Shown piece by piece: positions 1-7,351 of a stretch of DNA of 10,540 bases. The stretch covers positions 1 to 10,540 of the forward strand of contig JADJVG010000020.1 in assembly GCA_016716675.1 (NCBI GenBank), in the 5' to 3' direction. Origin of the DNA: Hyphomicrobium sp. (lineage in GTDB: Bacteria > Pseudomonadota > Alphaproteobacteria > Rhizobiales > Hyphomicrobiaceae). Each line of letters starts with the position of its first letter. Positions within the stretch are counted from its first letter, which is position 1. Under the pieces are notes generated by a model. That model did no database searches. It saw nothing but the letters and a program-made list of their open reading frames with translations, and was not told the DNA's origin. Position numbers and translations under genes: made by a program.

Positions 1-110
1 TGTTGACGGCGTTGCTCCTAACCGCACTCACGGCCGCCATCATCGCCATGCGTCTCGGTCACGCGCAATCAAAAGGTCTTGCCCCGTCCGCTAAGCCCAA
101 CGTCCCGTAA
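1..110 (+). CDS. C-terminal end of an unidentified membrane protein (partial, 5' end outside window)
   Basis: The third forward frame is open from the left edge to a TAA at 108-110 and encodes about 35 residues. They begin with a hydrophobic stretch (TALLLTALTAAIIAM) that looks like a terminal transmembrane helix, followed by a short polar tail rich in Ser, Lys and Pro. The next gene starts 83 bp downstream on the same strand, so this is probably the preceding gene of the same glycan locus. A chain-length determinant, flippase or other polysaccharide membrane protein could end this way, but the fragment is too short to assign. The coding call rests on the membrane-helix composition and the gene-like context. 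Confidence 0.5.
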   Translation, partial: LTALLLTALTAAIIAMRLGHAQSKGLAPSAKPNVP

Positions 111-193
111 AATCCCCTGCCTTCTGCTTCGGATTTGCCCAAAGTCATGGGCTCCAAACACCTCGCCCAACGCATTTTGGTACCGCTTGAACG

Positions 194-1519
194 ATGAGTC
201 TTCAATCCGGCAAAGCCCTTGTCGTCCTGATCGCGGTTCTCGTCAGCTGGGTCGGGGTATTCGCCTTGCGCGCAACCGAGTTCGGCGGAACATGGGCGCC
301 GATCACAACCACCGGCTGGCTGGTGCTATTGGCGTGGATCACGCTCTTCTCGGCAGGCTATGGGCTCGGCCTCGTTCCGATAACGGTCAAGGCCAGAAGC
401 TTCGAGCGGCCTCCGGCGCACTGGTTCGACCGGTGGATTCTTAGGCTTTCGATCGCTTCGGGCATCGGCGCACTGCTGATCATCTACGATTTCGCCTTTC
501 TTCGCGGCTACGGCTTCGACACCCCGGTCGAATTCATTCGCCAATCCGAAGTCAACAATTTCAAAACCGGAACCTCCGTGTCGTTTGTCAGCGGCATCGG
601 CCGCATCATGGCGCCTGCTATTCTGGTCGGCTGGATTCTTGCGATGTTCCGCTGCGCGCCCTTAAGGCGGCGAAGCTGGATTTTGCTCATTGCAGCAACC
701 CTCGTCGTGCTTGTCGAGCAGACGCTGTTTGAAGGCGGACGCCTGTTCGTTGCCTGTACGATTTTTTCGGCCGTCATCGCCTGGCTACTGCGGCCGAACA
801 GCTGGCAAACCGGATCAAGACCGCGACGGCGGACCAGTCCGCTGGCGCTGATAAGCGTCGCCTCCCTGGCAATCGTCATGTTCGGCGCGATTTTCGTCAA
901 CCGCATCGACGCCCGCGGCGTCGACTTGATCGAAGGCTACGCCGTATTTGCGGAGAATTTTTCCATCTCCGTGCCCCACAGTGTGGCTGACAGCCTTCAA
1001 GGGCCAGGCGCGCCGGTCAAGTTCGTCACCCTGATGTTCTGGATGTACATGACCCAGGGTCCGAACGAGTTCGACAACATCCTCAAAGATCCGCCGAGCC
1101 GGCATGCCTATGGCGCACTCGAATTTTCTCAGGCCGCGCAGGCCGTCTCCCGCATCTTCGGCCTCGATATCACCTACAACGTCTTCGAGCACATGCCCAA
1201 TCCGGGCACGTACACCACGTATCTCGGGCCAAGCTTTCTCGACTTTGGACTACCAGTGTCTTTGCTCATCGCTTTTCTGTTTGGCTGTTGGACCTGCCTG
1301 TCCGTGCGCGCACTCAGCAATGGCATTGTCGGGCCGATGTCTCTATGTGCCCCGGTGCTTGTGACGATTGCGCTATTTTCACCGATCATTTCCATGGTGT
1401 TGAACATGTGGCTGGTGATCGTCTTTGCGGCGCTGATCGGTTATTCTTGGCGTATGAAGCGCCGCAGCCGCACGACCGCCGCGCTGCCGGTCCCGGCGGC
1501 CGCACCGGCACAAAGCTGA
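194..1519 (+). CDS. Wzy-like oligosaccharide repeat-unit (O-antigen) polymerase, integral membrane protein
   Basis: This 441-residue protein has roughly ten hydrophobic segments, for example near residues 8-25, 41-60, 84-103, 137-152, 184-199, 216-236, 347-370 and 400-417. A longer soluble loop lies around 240-345. Length and topology are those of Wzy-type polymerases, which join lipid-linked oligosaccharide units on the periplasmic side of the inner membrane. Two patches support the call: E-G-G-R-L-F at 180-185, and a C-terminal stretch with N336-P-G-T then D350-F-G ahead of a helix, the P-N-x-T...DFG arrangement common in Wzy proteins. Wzy proteins diverge strongly, so substrate and linkage cannot be read. 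The ATG at 194 has no strong ribosome binding site. The gene ends 12 bp before the acetyltransferase gene, suggesting co-transcription. It could instead be another polytopic glycan-assembly protein. Confidence 0.7.
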   Translation: MSLQSGKALVVLIAVLVSWVGVFALRATEFGGTWAPITTTGWLVLLAWITLFSAGYGLGLVPITVKARSFERPPAHWFDRWILRLSIASGIGALLIIYDFAFLRGYGFDTPVEFIRQSEVNNFKTGTSVSFVSGIGRIMAPAILVGWILAMFRCAPLRRRSWILLIAATLVVLVEQTLFEGGRLFVACTIFSAVIAWLLRPNSWQTGSRPRRRTSPLALISVASLAIVMFGAIFVNRIDARGVDLIEGYAVFAENFSISVPHSVADSLQGPGAPVKFVTLMFWMYMTQGPNEFDNILKDPPSRHAYGALEFSQAAQAVSRIFGLDITYNVFEHMPNPGTYTTYLGPSFLDFGLPVSLLIAFLFGCWTCLSVRALSNGIVGPMSLCAPVLVTIALFSPIISMVLNMWLVIVFAALIGYSWRMKRRSRTTAALPVPAAAPAQS

Positions 1520-1531
1520 AAGCAGACCCAT

Positions 1532-2071
1532 ATGCCGACACGACGCGAACTTCTCGATGCCGATTGGATGAGACTGTGCGAGTTCTCCGGCGCACCGCTG
1601 CGGCCCCGGCGGTGGACGGACAACTTCTCGCCCCGGTTTGCAAGCGTCTATCTGGTGCGCGCGGCCCACGCCTTGAATGGGACGCGGCTTGCGCCGCTGG
1701 CGAAAGTCTGCAGCCTGGTGAATTTCGTCGTGTTCGGTATTGAAGTACCTCCGCGCCTTGCGATCGGGCCGGGGCTGGTACTGCCGCATACTCAGGGAAC
1801 GGTCATCGGTGCAGGCTTCATCGGCAGCAATGTGACGATCTATCAGCAGGTGACGCTCGGCGCCAAACTTGCCGATTTCGGCTACGACGTCGCCAAGCGG
1901 CCGCATGTCGAAGACGGCGTCATCATCACCGCCGGCGCAAAGATCTTAGGTCCGGTCCGGCTCGGCGCCGGTTGCATCGTCGGCGCCAACGCCGTCGTGT
2001 TGTCGGATGTCCCGCCCAAGGCGGTTGCGGTCGGCGTTCCTGCCCGCGTGACGTCTGCCGTGACCGTCTAA
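1532..2071 (+). CDS. Serine-acetyltransferase-fold hexapeptide-repeat acyltransferase, probably a glycan O-acetyltransferase
   Basis: This 179-residue protein has a C-terminal left-handed beta-helix made of hexapeptide repeats: I-G-P-G-L-V near 78-83, I-G-A-G-F-I and N-V-T-I from 92, G-A-K-I-L-G-P-V from 135, G-A-N-A-V-V-L from 151. It ends in the V-P-P-K-A-V-A-V-G-V-P-A signature of the CysE/LbH_SAT group. Such enzymes move an acetyl group from acetyl-CoA to an acceptor. The active-site histidine of the L-D-H-A-T-G motif is kept (H86), but the Asp before it is Pro. By my alignment the second catalytic His of CysE (the R-H-P motif) is Arg123. The CysE N-terminal helical region is also mostly absent. 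A polysaccharide acceptor therefore seems more likely than serine. The gene lies 12 bp after the Wzy-like gene, with only a weak purine-rich site (GAAAG) before the ATG. Fold confident, acceptor unknown. Confidence 0.85.
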   Translation: MPTRRELLDADWMRLCEFSGAPLRPRRWTDNFSPRFASVYLVRAAHALNGTRLAPLAKVCSLVNFVVFGIEVPPRLAIGPGLVLPHTQGTVIGAGFIGSNVTIYQQVTLGAKLADFGYDVAKRPHVEDGVIITAGAKILGPVRLGAGCIVGANAVVLSDVPPKAVAVGVPARVTSAVTV

Positions 2072-2100
2072 GGCTCAGATAACCGAAACAGTGCCGCGGC

Positions 2101-3393
2101 TCAATTCGCGATCGTGCCACGCGTGGTCGCCCGGAGCGCGGTCGCCACGCAGATGGCCCCCATCGCGTAGGTCGCGTTGAGCCACGTCTGCCAGAAGCCG
2201 TAGGCGAACGTCGACATGGCGATGAACGCGGAGACCTGGGTCAGGGCCAAGGGTAGCGCTTCGTCGCTCAGTCGCGAAATGGCGCGCAGTATGAAAAGCC
2301 CGGTGATCGACAGCAGCACGGCACCGATCGCGCCGAGCTCGAACCACACCTGCAGATAGATGTTGTGCGCGTGCGAATTGATGCGCGACTGCGCGGCGTG
2401 CGACAGTGGATGATAGGGCGTGGCCCCGGCACCTATGCCGCGCAGAAATTTCTGATGTGTCGCTTCCGCTGTGGCACCCCAGATCGCGATCCGTTGCCGA
2501 CCCGATACCTTCACCCATTCGGCGTTTCGCAGGCCCGCCTTTTCCACCACGCTGGCCAGGGGCAGCATGAAAAGCGACAGAACAATCCATGCCGAGGTGA
2601 CGAGGGCAAGCGCCGCACGCGGCTTCAAAAGCGCGATGGCAAAGACGAAGGCGCTGCACAACAACGCGACTTTGGAACTCGAATGCGTGGACGCTAACGT
2701 GACGGTCGCGGCCGCCACGCCCATCAGGGTTGTGCTCGCCCAAGCCGAACTGGTCATCGGCACGGTTCGCTTGGCAAGCCACCATAGCGTCGGCCACGTC
2801 AGCATCACCAGGACCGTAATGTTGCGATTGAGCGCGACCGGACCGAAGTAGTAATTCGACTTGTCCGACTTCAGGACGCTTGTCTCCGGCGGCGGATCGA
2901 CCCAGCGATTGTAGGCAAAGAATTCGCGCAGCAGGGCCTGGCTTGTAAACAGCTCAATGCCCAGATAGGCGACGCCGAAGATCAAGCCATAGAAGACGGC
3001 GCGGCTCAACAGCCACGCCTCGTGCACTTCAAGCCGGGCCGCGGCCCACAAGCCCAATGCCGTCCCGGCCACGATCAATGCCGACTGGGTGATCAGCGTC
3101 AACGACACGAGCGGCGCAATCGACCACAGCGACCCGAGGACCACCCAGGCTCCCAAGACTGCGGACGCCAGGATCCAGGCGGGAATATTTCGGAAGTTGA
3201 AGGTGGGAAAACCGCTGTTGCGCACAACGACACTTGCCATCGCCAGCGCCGTCACGCTGAACACAAATGGCATGGAGCGCGGCACGACCGTAACCCAGGC
3301 CGTCGCCAGTCCGACGAACCATTCGACCGGATAGACGCGCCGACGCTCTTGCTCCCGAAGCAGCAGACCGTACCTTTTCGGCTCGGACGTCAT
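2101..3393 (-). CDS. O-antigen ligase / Wzy_C-family polymerase-like membrane protein
   Basis: This 430-residue polytopic protein has hydrophobic segments near residues 25-57, 71-90, 96-117, 130-148, 190-205, 222-234, 243-257, 261-281, 350-370 and 385-420. A periplasmic-type loop spans about 283-345. Within it are G298-R-Q-R-x-A-I-W-G, then G319-I-G-A-G, then S340-H-A-H-N-I-Y-L-Q-V-W-F-E-L-G. The H-x-H-N...L-Q-x-W-x-E-x-G pattern after an R...W and G-x-G segment is the hallmark of the Wzy_C superfamily. This family includes WaaL ligases, which transfer undecaprenyl-linked glycan to lipid A core or protein, and some polymerases; sequence alone does not separate them. The ATG at 3393 is preceded by a good ribosome binding site (GGGGGATT then ATG). 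It is the last gene of the minus-strand block, 240 bp after the flippase gene, so it may have its own promoter. Confidence 0.85.
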   Translation of the reverse strand: MTSEPKRYGLLLREQERRRVYPVEWFVGLATAWVTVVPRSMPFVFSVTALAMASVVVRNSGFPTFNFRNIPAWILASAVLGAWVVLGSLWSIAPLVSLTLITQSALIVAGTALGLWAAARLEVHEAWLLSRAVFYGLIFGVAYLGIELFTSQALLREFFAYNRWVDPPPETSVLKSDKSNYYFGPVALNRNITVLVMLTWPTLWWLAKRTVPMTSSAWASTTLMGVAAATVTLASTHSSSKVALLCSAFVFAIALLKPRAALALVTSAWIVLSLFMLPLASVVEKAGLRNAEWVKVSGRQRIAIWGATAEATHQKFLRGIGAGATPYHPLSHAAQSRINSHAHNIYLQVWFELGAIGAVLLSITGLFILRAISRLSDEALPLALTQVSAFIAMSTFAYGFWQTWLNATYAMGAICVATALRATTRGTIAN

Positions 3394-3395
3394 AA

Positions 3396-3446
3396 TCCCC
3401 CGTCAGCGGCAATGGCACGCCGCATCTGACAATTGTCCCCCGTCAG
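3396..3446. repeat. 11-bp direct repeat just upstream of the ligase-like gene
   Basis: TCCCCCGTCAG occurs at 3396-3406 and again at 3436-3446, with starts exactly 40 bp (about four helical turns) apart. On the minus strand the copy nearest the gene supplies the GGGGG ribosome binding site of the ligase-like protein. The second copy sits upstream in the same orientation. Two copies on the same helical face could be an operator pair, or a small duplication. The function is inference. Confidence 0.45.
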
Positions 3447-3594
3447 ACAGTGCACGGCCCTTCCCGGCCCTGAACGCCAAGCCGGCACGAATGTGTCGGA
3501 CTGATGGATACTCCGGCACCATCCTCGTTCGCAATGTCCGAACGCAACTTGCGCATTCGCCGGGACCGCGCGCGCCGTATGCGAACGCCGGGTC

Positions 3595-3632
3595 TTGAGT
3601 GTAGCGAGGCCAATCGATTTGTACACACTCAA
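3595..3632 (-). repeat. Inverted repeat directly after the flippase stop codon
   Basis: TTGAGTGT at 3595-3602 and ACACTCAA at 3625-3632 are perfect 8-bp complements around a 22-base spacer that itself contains the palindrome AATCGATT. The right arm begins one base after the TAA of the flippase gene, so the transcript could form a stem-loop immediately after that stop. No T-run follows on the minus strand, so it is not a classical intrinsic terminator. It might stabilise the 3' end or bind a regulator. The loop is long and the stem short, so its importance is uncertain. Confidence 0.35.
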
Positions 3633-3633
3633 A

Positions 3634-4878
3634 TTACCCGTTCCGGTGCTTCAGCAGAAAGCCCGACTGCGCCGCCAAGTGGGCAATTTTTGCGCAGGCC
3701 ATGAGCCAGATGAATGTCGTGAGACTGAGCCCGGACCATAGCGTTACAATTGCGGCGCTTGCAACGATACAGAAGTAGATGAGCGACGACAAAAACGACC
3801 AGCGCTCGCGATCTTGCGACAGCAAAACGTGGTCCATCACCACGGTGACCTGCGCAAGTCCCAGCACCGTCGCCGTGGCCAGCATTGCCGCCTCGACGCC
3901 GTATTTGTCACCGAGTTCTGCGAACGGCCCCGCGGTCAGCGCCAGATAGACGCAACCCATCGCAAAGAGCCAGCCAACGGCAAACATGGCGATCCATCGG
4001 CTCGCATAGCTCAGCTGATCGTCGAGAGTTTTTCCGCCACGCTGCATGTGCACGAGCATCGGCCCGATCTTTTGCGACATGATGCCAACGAACACGTTGG
4101 CGGCGGTTACGAACAAAAGTACAAAGGCATATTTCGCGGCTGCCGCTGTGCCGTAATGTCCGGCAACAAAGGTGCGGTCGAGATAAATGGGTATGGCGGC
4201 TAGCACGAAGCCCAGGAACAGCCAAAGCTTCTCATAATGCTGAGGGCTCTGTAGACTTTTCTGGTCCGGCCCGGTCATGGCGGCGCGGGGGGAGGGCTCA
4301 GCGGTACGGGCGAGCGCGGCGACATAGTGGCGGCTGACGAACGCGCCGGCGAACGCGGCAACGAATTCTCCGGCGATCGCACCCGGCCAGTCCCACAGCA
4401 CGGCTCCTGCGAGGGCGAGCACGATGGCGAGCGCGGCACGCAGCAGGTTGGCGATGGAGAAACTGCGCAGATCGAGTGTTGCCCGGTGGATCGACGCGTA
4501 GGTGCTGGTGGTCGCAATCCCAAGCGCCACCGCCGCGATCGCCGGTGCCGCGGCAACCGGCACGCCGCCCAGGTATGCAAACAGAGCGGCAAGCGGAATG
4601 ACCGGCACCAGACTGCGCAGGATCAGCTTGCGCACGATGCCGTCAGCATCCTCGACCACGTCGCTCCAGCGCCCGTCGGCCCAGAGTCTGGGATAGGATT
4701 TGATCGTGTGCTCAATGCTGCCCATGCTGAGCAGCAGGGAACCAAAAGCGCCGGCCGCGACCAGTGTCGCGTAAATGGCAAATGACATCGGCTGCAACAC
4801 GGCGGCGATGCAGAACCCGCGACTCATGGAGATCGCCGCCGCCACCAGCATCGTCGCCATGTAGATCGGTGTGCTCAT
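3634..4878 (-). CDS. Wzx-like polysaccharide flippase (MOP superfamily membrane protein)
   Basis: From the ATG at 4878 this is a 414-residue protein with about twelve hydrophobic segments, for example 5-24, 32-51, 87-103, 107-124, 147-162, 168-184, 217-233, 248-266, 294-315, 329-348, 362-380 and 386-404. Length and pattern fit flippases that move undecaprenyl-linked glycan units across the inner membrane. The patch I231-Y-L-D-R-T-F-V-A-G-x-Y-G followed by a helix with K249-Y is typical of the second half of Wzx/MATE-like proteins. A GTG at 4917 would add 13 non-hydrophobic residues. I prefer 4878 because the first helix starts there and GGAG lies just upstream, though only 3 bases from the ATG. 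The gene follows the methyltransferase gene by 136 bp. The transported unit presumably carries the sugars made by the neighbouring genes (inference). Confidence 0.78.
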   Translation of the reverse strand: MSTPIYMATMLVAAAISMSRGFCIAAVLQPMSFAIYATLVAAGAFGSLLLSMGSIEHTIKSYPRLWADGRWSDVVEDADGIVRKLILRSLVPVIPLAALFAYLGGVPVAAAPAIAAVALGIATTSTYASIHRATLDLRSFSIANLLRAALAIVLALAGAVLWDWPGAIAGEFVAAFAGAFVSRHYVAALARTAEPSPRAAMTGPDQKSLQSPQHYEKLWLFLGFVLAAIPIYLDRTFVAGHYGTAAAAKYAFVLLFVTAANVFVGIMSQKIGPMLVHMQRGGKTLDDQLSYASRWIAMFAVGWLFAMGCVYLALTAGPFAELGDKYGVEAAMLATATVLGLAQVTVVMDHVLLSQDRERWSFLSSLIYFCIVASAAIVTLWSGLSLTTFIWLMACAKIAHLAAQSGFLLKHRNG

Positions 4879-4949
4879 GGTCTCCGGATGACCCAGGAAC
4901 GGCCGGCAATCAATCACGCGGCCCTTGCGTCACGGCCCTATTGCGGTCT

Positions 4950-4967
4950 GCCTTGTAGCATACAGGC
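4950..4967. repeat. Small imperfect hairpin between the methyltransferase and flippase genes
   Basis: GCCTTGTA, GCA, then TACAGGC forms a 7-bp stem with a single bulged T and a 3-base loop, in the 136-bp gap between the FkbM-family stop codon and the flippase start. No T-run follows on either strand. It may attenuate or stabilise the transcript, or be chance. Confidence 0.25.
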
Positions 4968-5014
4968 CGTAACCAAGCGCACCTGGACCAGACCTCACGG
5001 CGGCGCCGGAACGA

Positions 5015-5908
5015 TCAGGCCCATGCTCCGGCCGGCACGAGAAGGGCCAGAGGATAGACATCGTCCAGCGCTTTGGGATCGATGCGCTCGAACGTGTACG
5101 TGCGGCCCTTGAACAGCATGGCAAGCGAACGCAACAGATAGCTCGTGCCCTTATCGTGGACCCGGATGCCCCACAATTCGTAGCCCTCGAGCGAAGTGAC
5201 GAACTTCAACATGTTGGGCTGCGAACTTGTGAACCATTCGAACCCGACGAGCGGCTTGTGCGACTTCATGAGCGGAGCGATGGACAGCAGGATTTCTTCT
5301 TCCATGCCTTCGACGTCGATCTTGATGAAGGCCTGATCGAGCTTGTCGGAGAAGGCCGAGACAAACGTCAGTGCCGACTTCAACTCGATGGCATAGCGCG
5401 TGCCGAACTCTTCCTTCGACAGGCCGAAGACTTCCGGCGGCAGCTTGGAGCGCTCTTCGACACGGTTGAGACCATGATTGTCGGCGGTCGCGACAAGCGT
5501 GCCGGTCGAATCCTCGCCGGCGAGCCCGACGTTGTGGCAATTGATGTGGGCGAGGTGATTGTGAATGGCATTGGCCTCAAGCACGCGGAACAGCACCGGA
5601 TGCGGCTCGACGGCTTCCACCTGTTTGAACATTGGCGCGAGCGCGACGGCGTGGTTGCCGATGTTGGCGCCGATGTCGATCATCAGTCCCGTACGCTTGG
5701 TCTTGGCACAGACATCGCGCAGCAGATCGATCACGCCCTTCTCGAACAATCCCTCTGACAGGATGTGCCGGTCGATATTGCTCGCGATCTCGACGAACAT
5801 GCGTTGCGGCTGCTTCTTGATCCGCTTGGCGAGTACGGTCAGAAAGCTGTAGGTCACGAGATACCGCAGGGCATCGAGGCCGGGGCGAACTTCGTAATAA
5901 GACTTCAT
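5015..5908 (-). CDS. FkbM-family SAM-dependent methyltransferase, probably acting on a glycan
   Basis: This 297-residue protein has a class I methyltransferase core. The SAM-binding motif is I77-D-I-G-A-N-I-G-N, the acidic end of strand 2 is V100-E-P-H-P, and the FkbM signature I195-K-I-D-V-E-G-M-E-E-E-I-L is at 195-207, followed by G222-F-E-W. FkbM-family enzymes O-methylate sugars and other hydroxyls, and occur often in capsule, O-antigen and flagellin-glycan loci. About 70 residues precede the core, with a mildly hydrophobic segment near 15-28 that could be a membrane-associating helix. The ATG at 5906-5908 overlaps the TGA of the glycosyltransferase gene (ATGA), so the two are probably translationally coupled and act in the same step series. 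The target sugar and position cannot be deduced. Confidence 0.88.
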   Translation of the reverse strand: MKSYYEVRPGLDALRYLVTYSFLTVLAKRIKKQPQRMFVEIASNIDRHILSEGLFEKGVIDLLRDVCAKTKRTGLMIDIGANIGNHAVALAPMFKQVEAVEPHPVLFRVLEANAIHNHLAHINCHNVGLAGEDSTGTLVATADNHGLNRVEERSKLPPEVFGLSKEEFGTRYAIELKSALTFVSAFSDKLDQAFIKIDVEGMEEEILLSIAPLMKSHKPLVGFEWFTSSQPNMLKFVTSLEGYELWGIRVHDKGTSYLLRSLAMLFKGRTYTFERIDPKALDDVYPLALLVPAGAWA

Positions 5909-7341
5909 TGCCTGTCTATCCGGTGATGTTGGGCCCCGCTGCCGGCCACTTGGCGGAACGCAGCGGATTTGATCACGGCACGCAGATGGTCGGCCTCAAT
6001 CAGTGGCCATTTCCGCCCGAAAGCGCGCATACGTACCGTACTTCTCAGAATGGAGCGAACGAACTGTTGCCGGTCGAACGCCTTTTCTGTTGAATGTTGC
6101 GAATAGGCAAGCCGGATTTTATCCGCCCACCCCTCCACATGGTCGAGATCGAGATAGGTCGCGCCCGACGGCTGGAACCAGAAACTGGTGTCCGAATAGG
6201 TGAAGACCGGCTTGCCGAGCATCGTCGCTTCGATGCCGACGCTGCCGGTTCCCAATAGGACGACATCGCTCGCTTCAAGCACATCGCCACTCATTTCAGC
6301 CGGATGAACACTGATGACATTCGGGATGGCCTTCAGCCGCCGGTAGAGGCCGTTGCCGCGCGCGCCGATCATATGCACGTGCTCCTTGACGGCGACGATG
6401 GTGGCGGGATCGGCCGTCAACGCCTTGACGATTGTGATCAGACAATTGTCGTAGTCGATGATCTTACGGTTCTCGATCCAATAGTTCGTCGTCGCTTCCG
6501 GCACATACGACAACGGGATATAGACTACAGGACCAGACCGTCTGCTCTTCAATTCGGACAGGAGCTTGCGCCAGTCGTCGTGAAATTCCCGCGCGGTTGG
6601 AAAATCTCTTAGACGCCTGCGTTCGGCGATATACGGCGTCACGGCATAATGCAGGTTCCAGCGGTCGCGCTCCAGAATGCCCTTGGCCGCGAAGACGGCA
6701 CGCTTCACGCCGTAGCGTCCAACCGACACCACATGCTGGGAAAACGTGCGGTTCTTGCGCTGACGGTAGTCCTGACGGAACCGCGGCCGCATCAGATGCT
6801 CCAGAACCGAAGCCACTTCGTCCTCGGACGGCTCGCGGGCGTTGTAGGCCTGGCCGTAGGCGCCTTGGGTCAGCATCACGTAGTTGGGCACGTACGACAT
6901 GAAGTAGTTGATCATCGTAATGCCGCGCTTGGCCGCGAGCACCGCCAAGGTATGCGTAACATACTCGTCGACGAGTTGGCTTAGGATGACGTGCGGGCTG
7001 GTCCGGTCCAGCTCCTCGCTCAAGGTGTTGGCCATGGCGTGGATCAGCGCAGCCGATTGCGCAGCATCGATCTTGTTGAGCAGACGGCATCGCAAGCGGA
7101 TCTGATCCTCATCGGCCGCAGTGATGGCTGGAGAGCGGACGCGTGATTTCAGAAACGCATAAAAACGCTCTCGCGTGTCGCGCGTGCCGGGACACACGCC
7201 GTCGGTCAAGAAGCTGAACGAAAACTCGTCCGCGACCGGCGCGACGTTGTCGCGGAAATCGGCGATGATGTACGGGCGGCAGAAAACGAGAACGCGAATG
7301 CGGCCGGCCGGCGCATTTCTGCCGCTGCCCATTTCGTTCAT
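5905..7341 (-). CDS. Capsule-polysaccharide-synthesis-like GT-B glycosyltransferase
   Basis: This 478-residue soluble protein lacks membrane segments. After a Gly/Arg-rich start, residues 14-45 resemble the first strand and turn of a GT-B N-domain (R-V-L-V-F-C-R-P-Y). The middle has I142-N-Y-F-M-S-Y-V-P-N-Y, and about 160-265 is an Arg-rich, helical-looking region. The C-domain is clearest: V272-V-Y-I-P-L, V318-K-E-H, L337-K-A-I-P-N-V-I-S-V-H-P, then D359-V-V-L-L-G-T-G-S-V-G-I-E-A and G376-K-P-V-F. This is the nucleotide-sugar-binding pattern of the capsule synthesis (Kdo-transferase-like) and CDP-glycerol-transferase-like families. It starts 10 bp after the pseI stop and overlaps the methyltransferase start by 4 bp. 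Placement makes it a candidate pseudaminic acid transferase, but donor and acceptor are inference. The ribosome binding site is weak; ATG 7332 is an alternative start. Confidence 0.72.
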   Translation of the reverse strand: MNEMGSGRNAPAGRIRVLVFCRPYIIADFRDNVAPVADEFSFSFLTDGVCPGTRDTRERFYAFLKSRVRSPAITAADEDQIRLRCRLLNKIDAAQSAALIHAMANTLSEELDRTSPHVILSQLVDEYVTHTLAVLAAKRGITMINYFMSYVPNYVMLTQGAYGQAYNAREPSEDEVASVLEHLMRPRFRQDYRQRKNRTFSQHVVSVGRYGVKRAVFAAKGILERDRWNLHYAVTPYIAERRRLRDFPTAREFHDDWRKLLSELKSRRSGPVVYIPLSYVPEATTNYWIENRKIIDYDNCLITIVKALTADPATIVAVKEHVHMIGARGNGLYRRLKAIPNVISVHPAEMSGDVLEASDVVLLGTGSVGIEATMLGKPVFTYSDTSFWFQPSGATYLDLDHVEGWADKIRLAYSQHSTEKAFDRQQFVRSILRSTVRMRAFGRKWPLIEADHLRAVIKSAAFRQVAGSGAQHHRIDRQ

Positions 7342-7351
7342 GTCATGCCGC

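Larger units (their letters stand above)
3394..3633. other. Non-coding stretch between the flippase and ligase genes
   Basis: This 240-bp gap is the longest gene-free stretch in the window. Short frames cross it on both strands. One on the minus strand starts at a TTG right after the flippase stop, but its product is low-complexity and Arg-rich and resembles no family I recognise, so I call no gene. The gap holds the direct and inverted repeats listed separately, plus a weaker inverted pair, TCGGAC at 3496-3501 and GTCCGA at 3536-3541. A promoter for the ligase-like gene could lie here, but I found no convincing -35/-10 pair. The ribosome binding site of that gene is at its left edge. Confidence 0.5.

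Noticed and set aside
2075..2797. Minus-strand frame of 240 codons overlapping the ligase-like gene
   Set aside because: It is a shifted-frame shadow of the ligase-like gene; the membrane helices and the H-A-H-N motif are only in the 2101-3393 frame.
3390..3632. Minus-strand reading frame of 80 codons filling the flippase-ligase gap
   Set aside because: It starts at a TTG, lacks a clear ribosome binding site, and its product is Arg-rich without recognisable motifs. It runs over the ligase start codon and looks like chance in GC-rich DNA.
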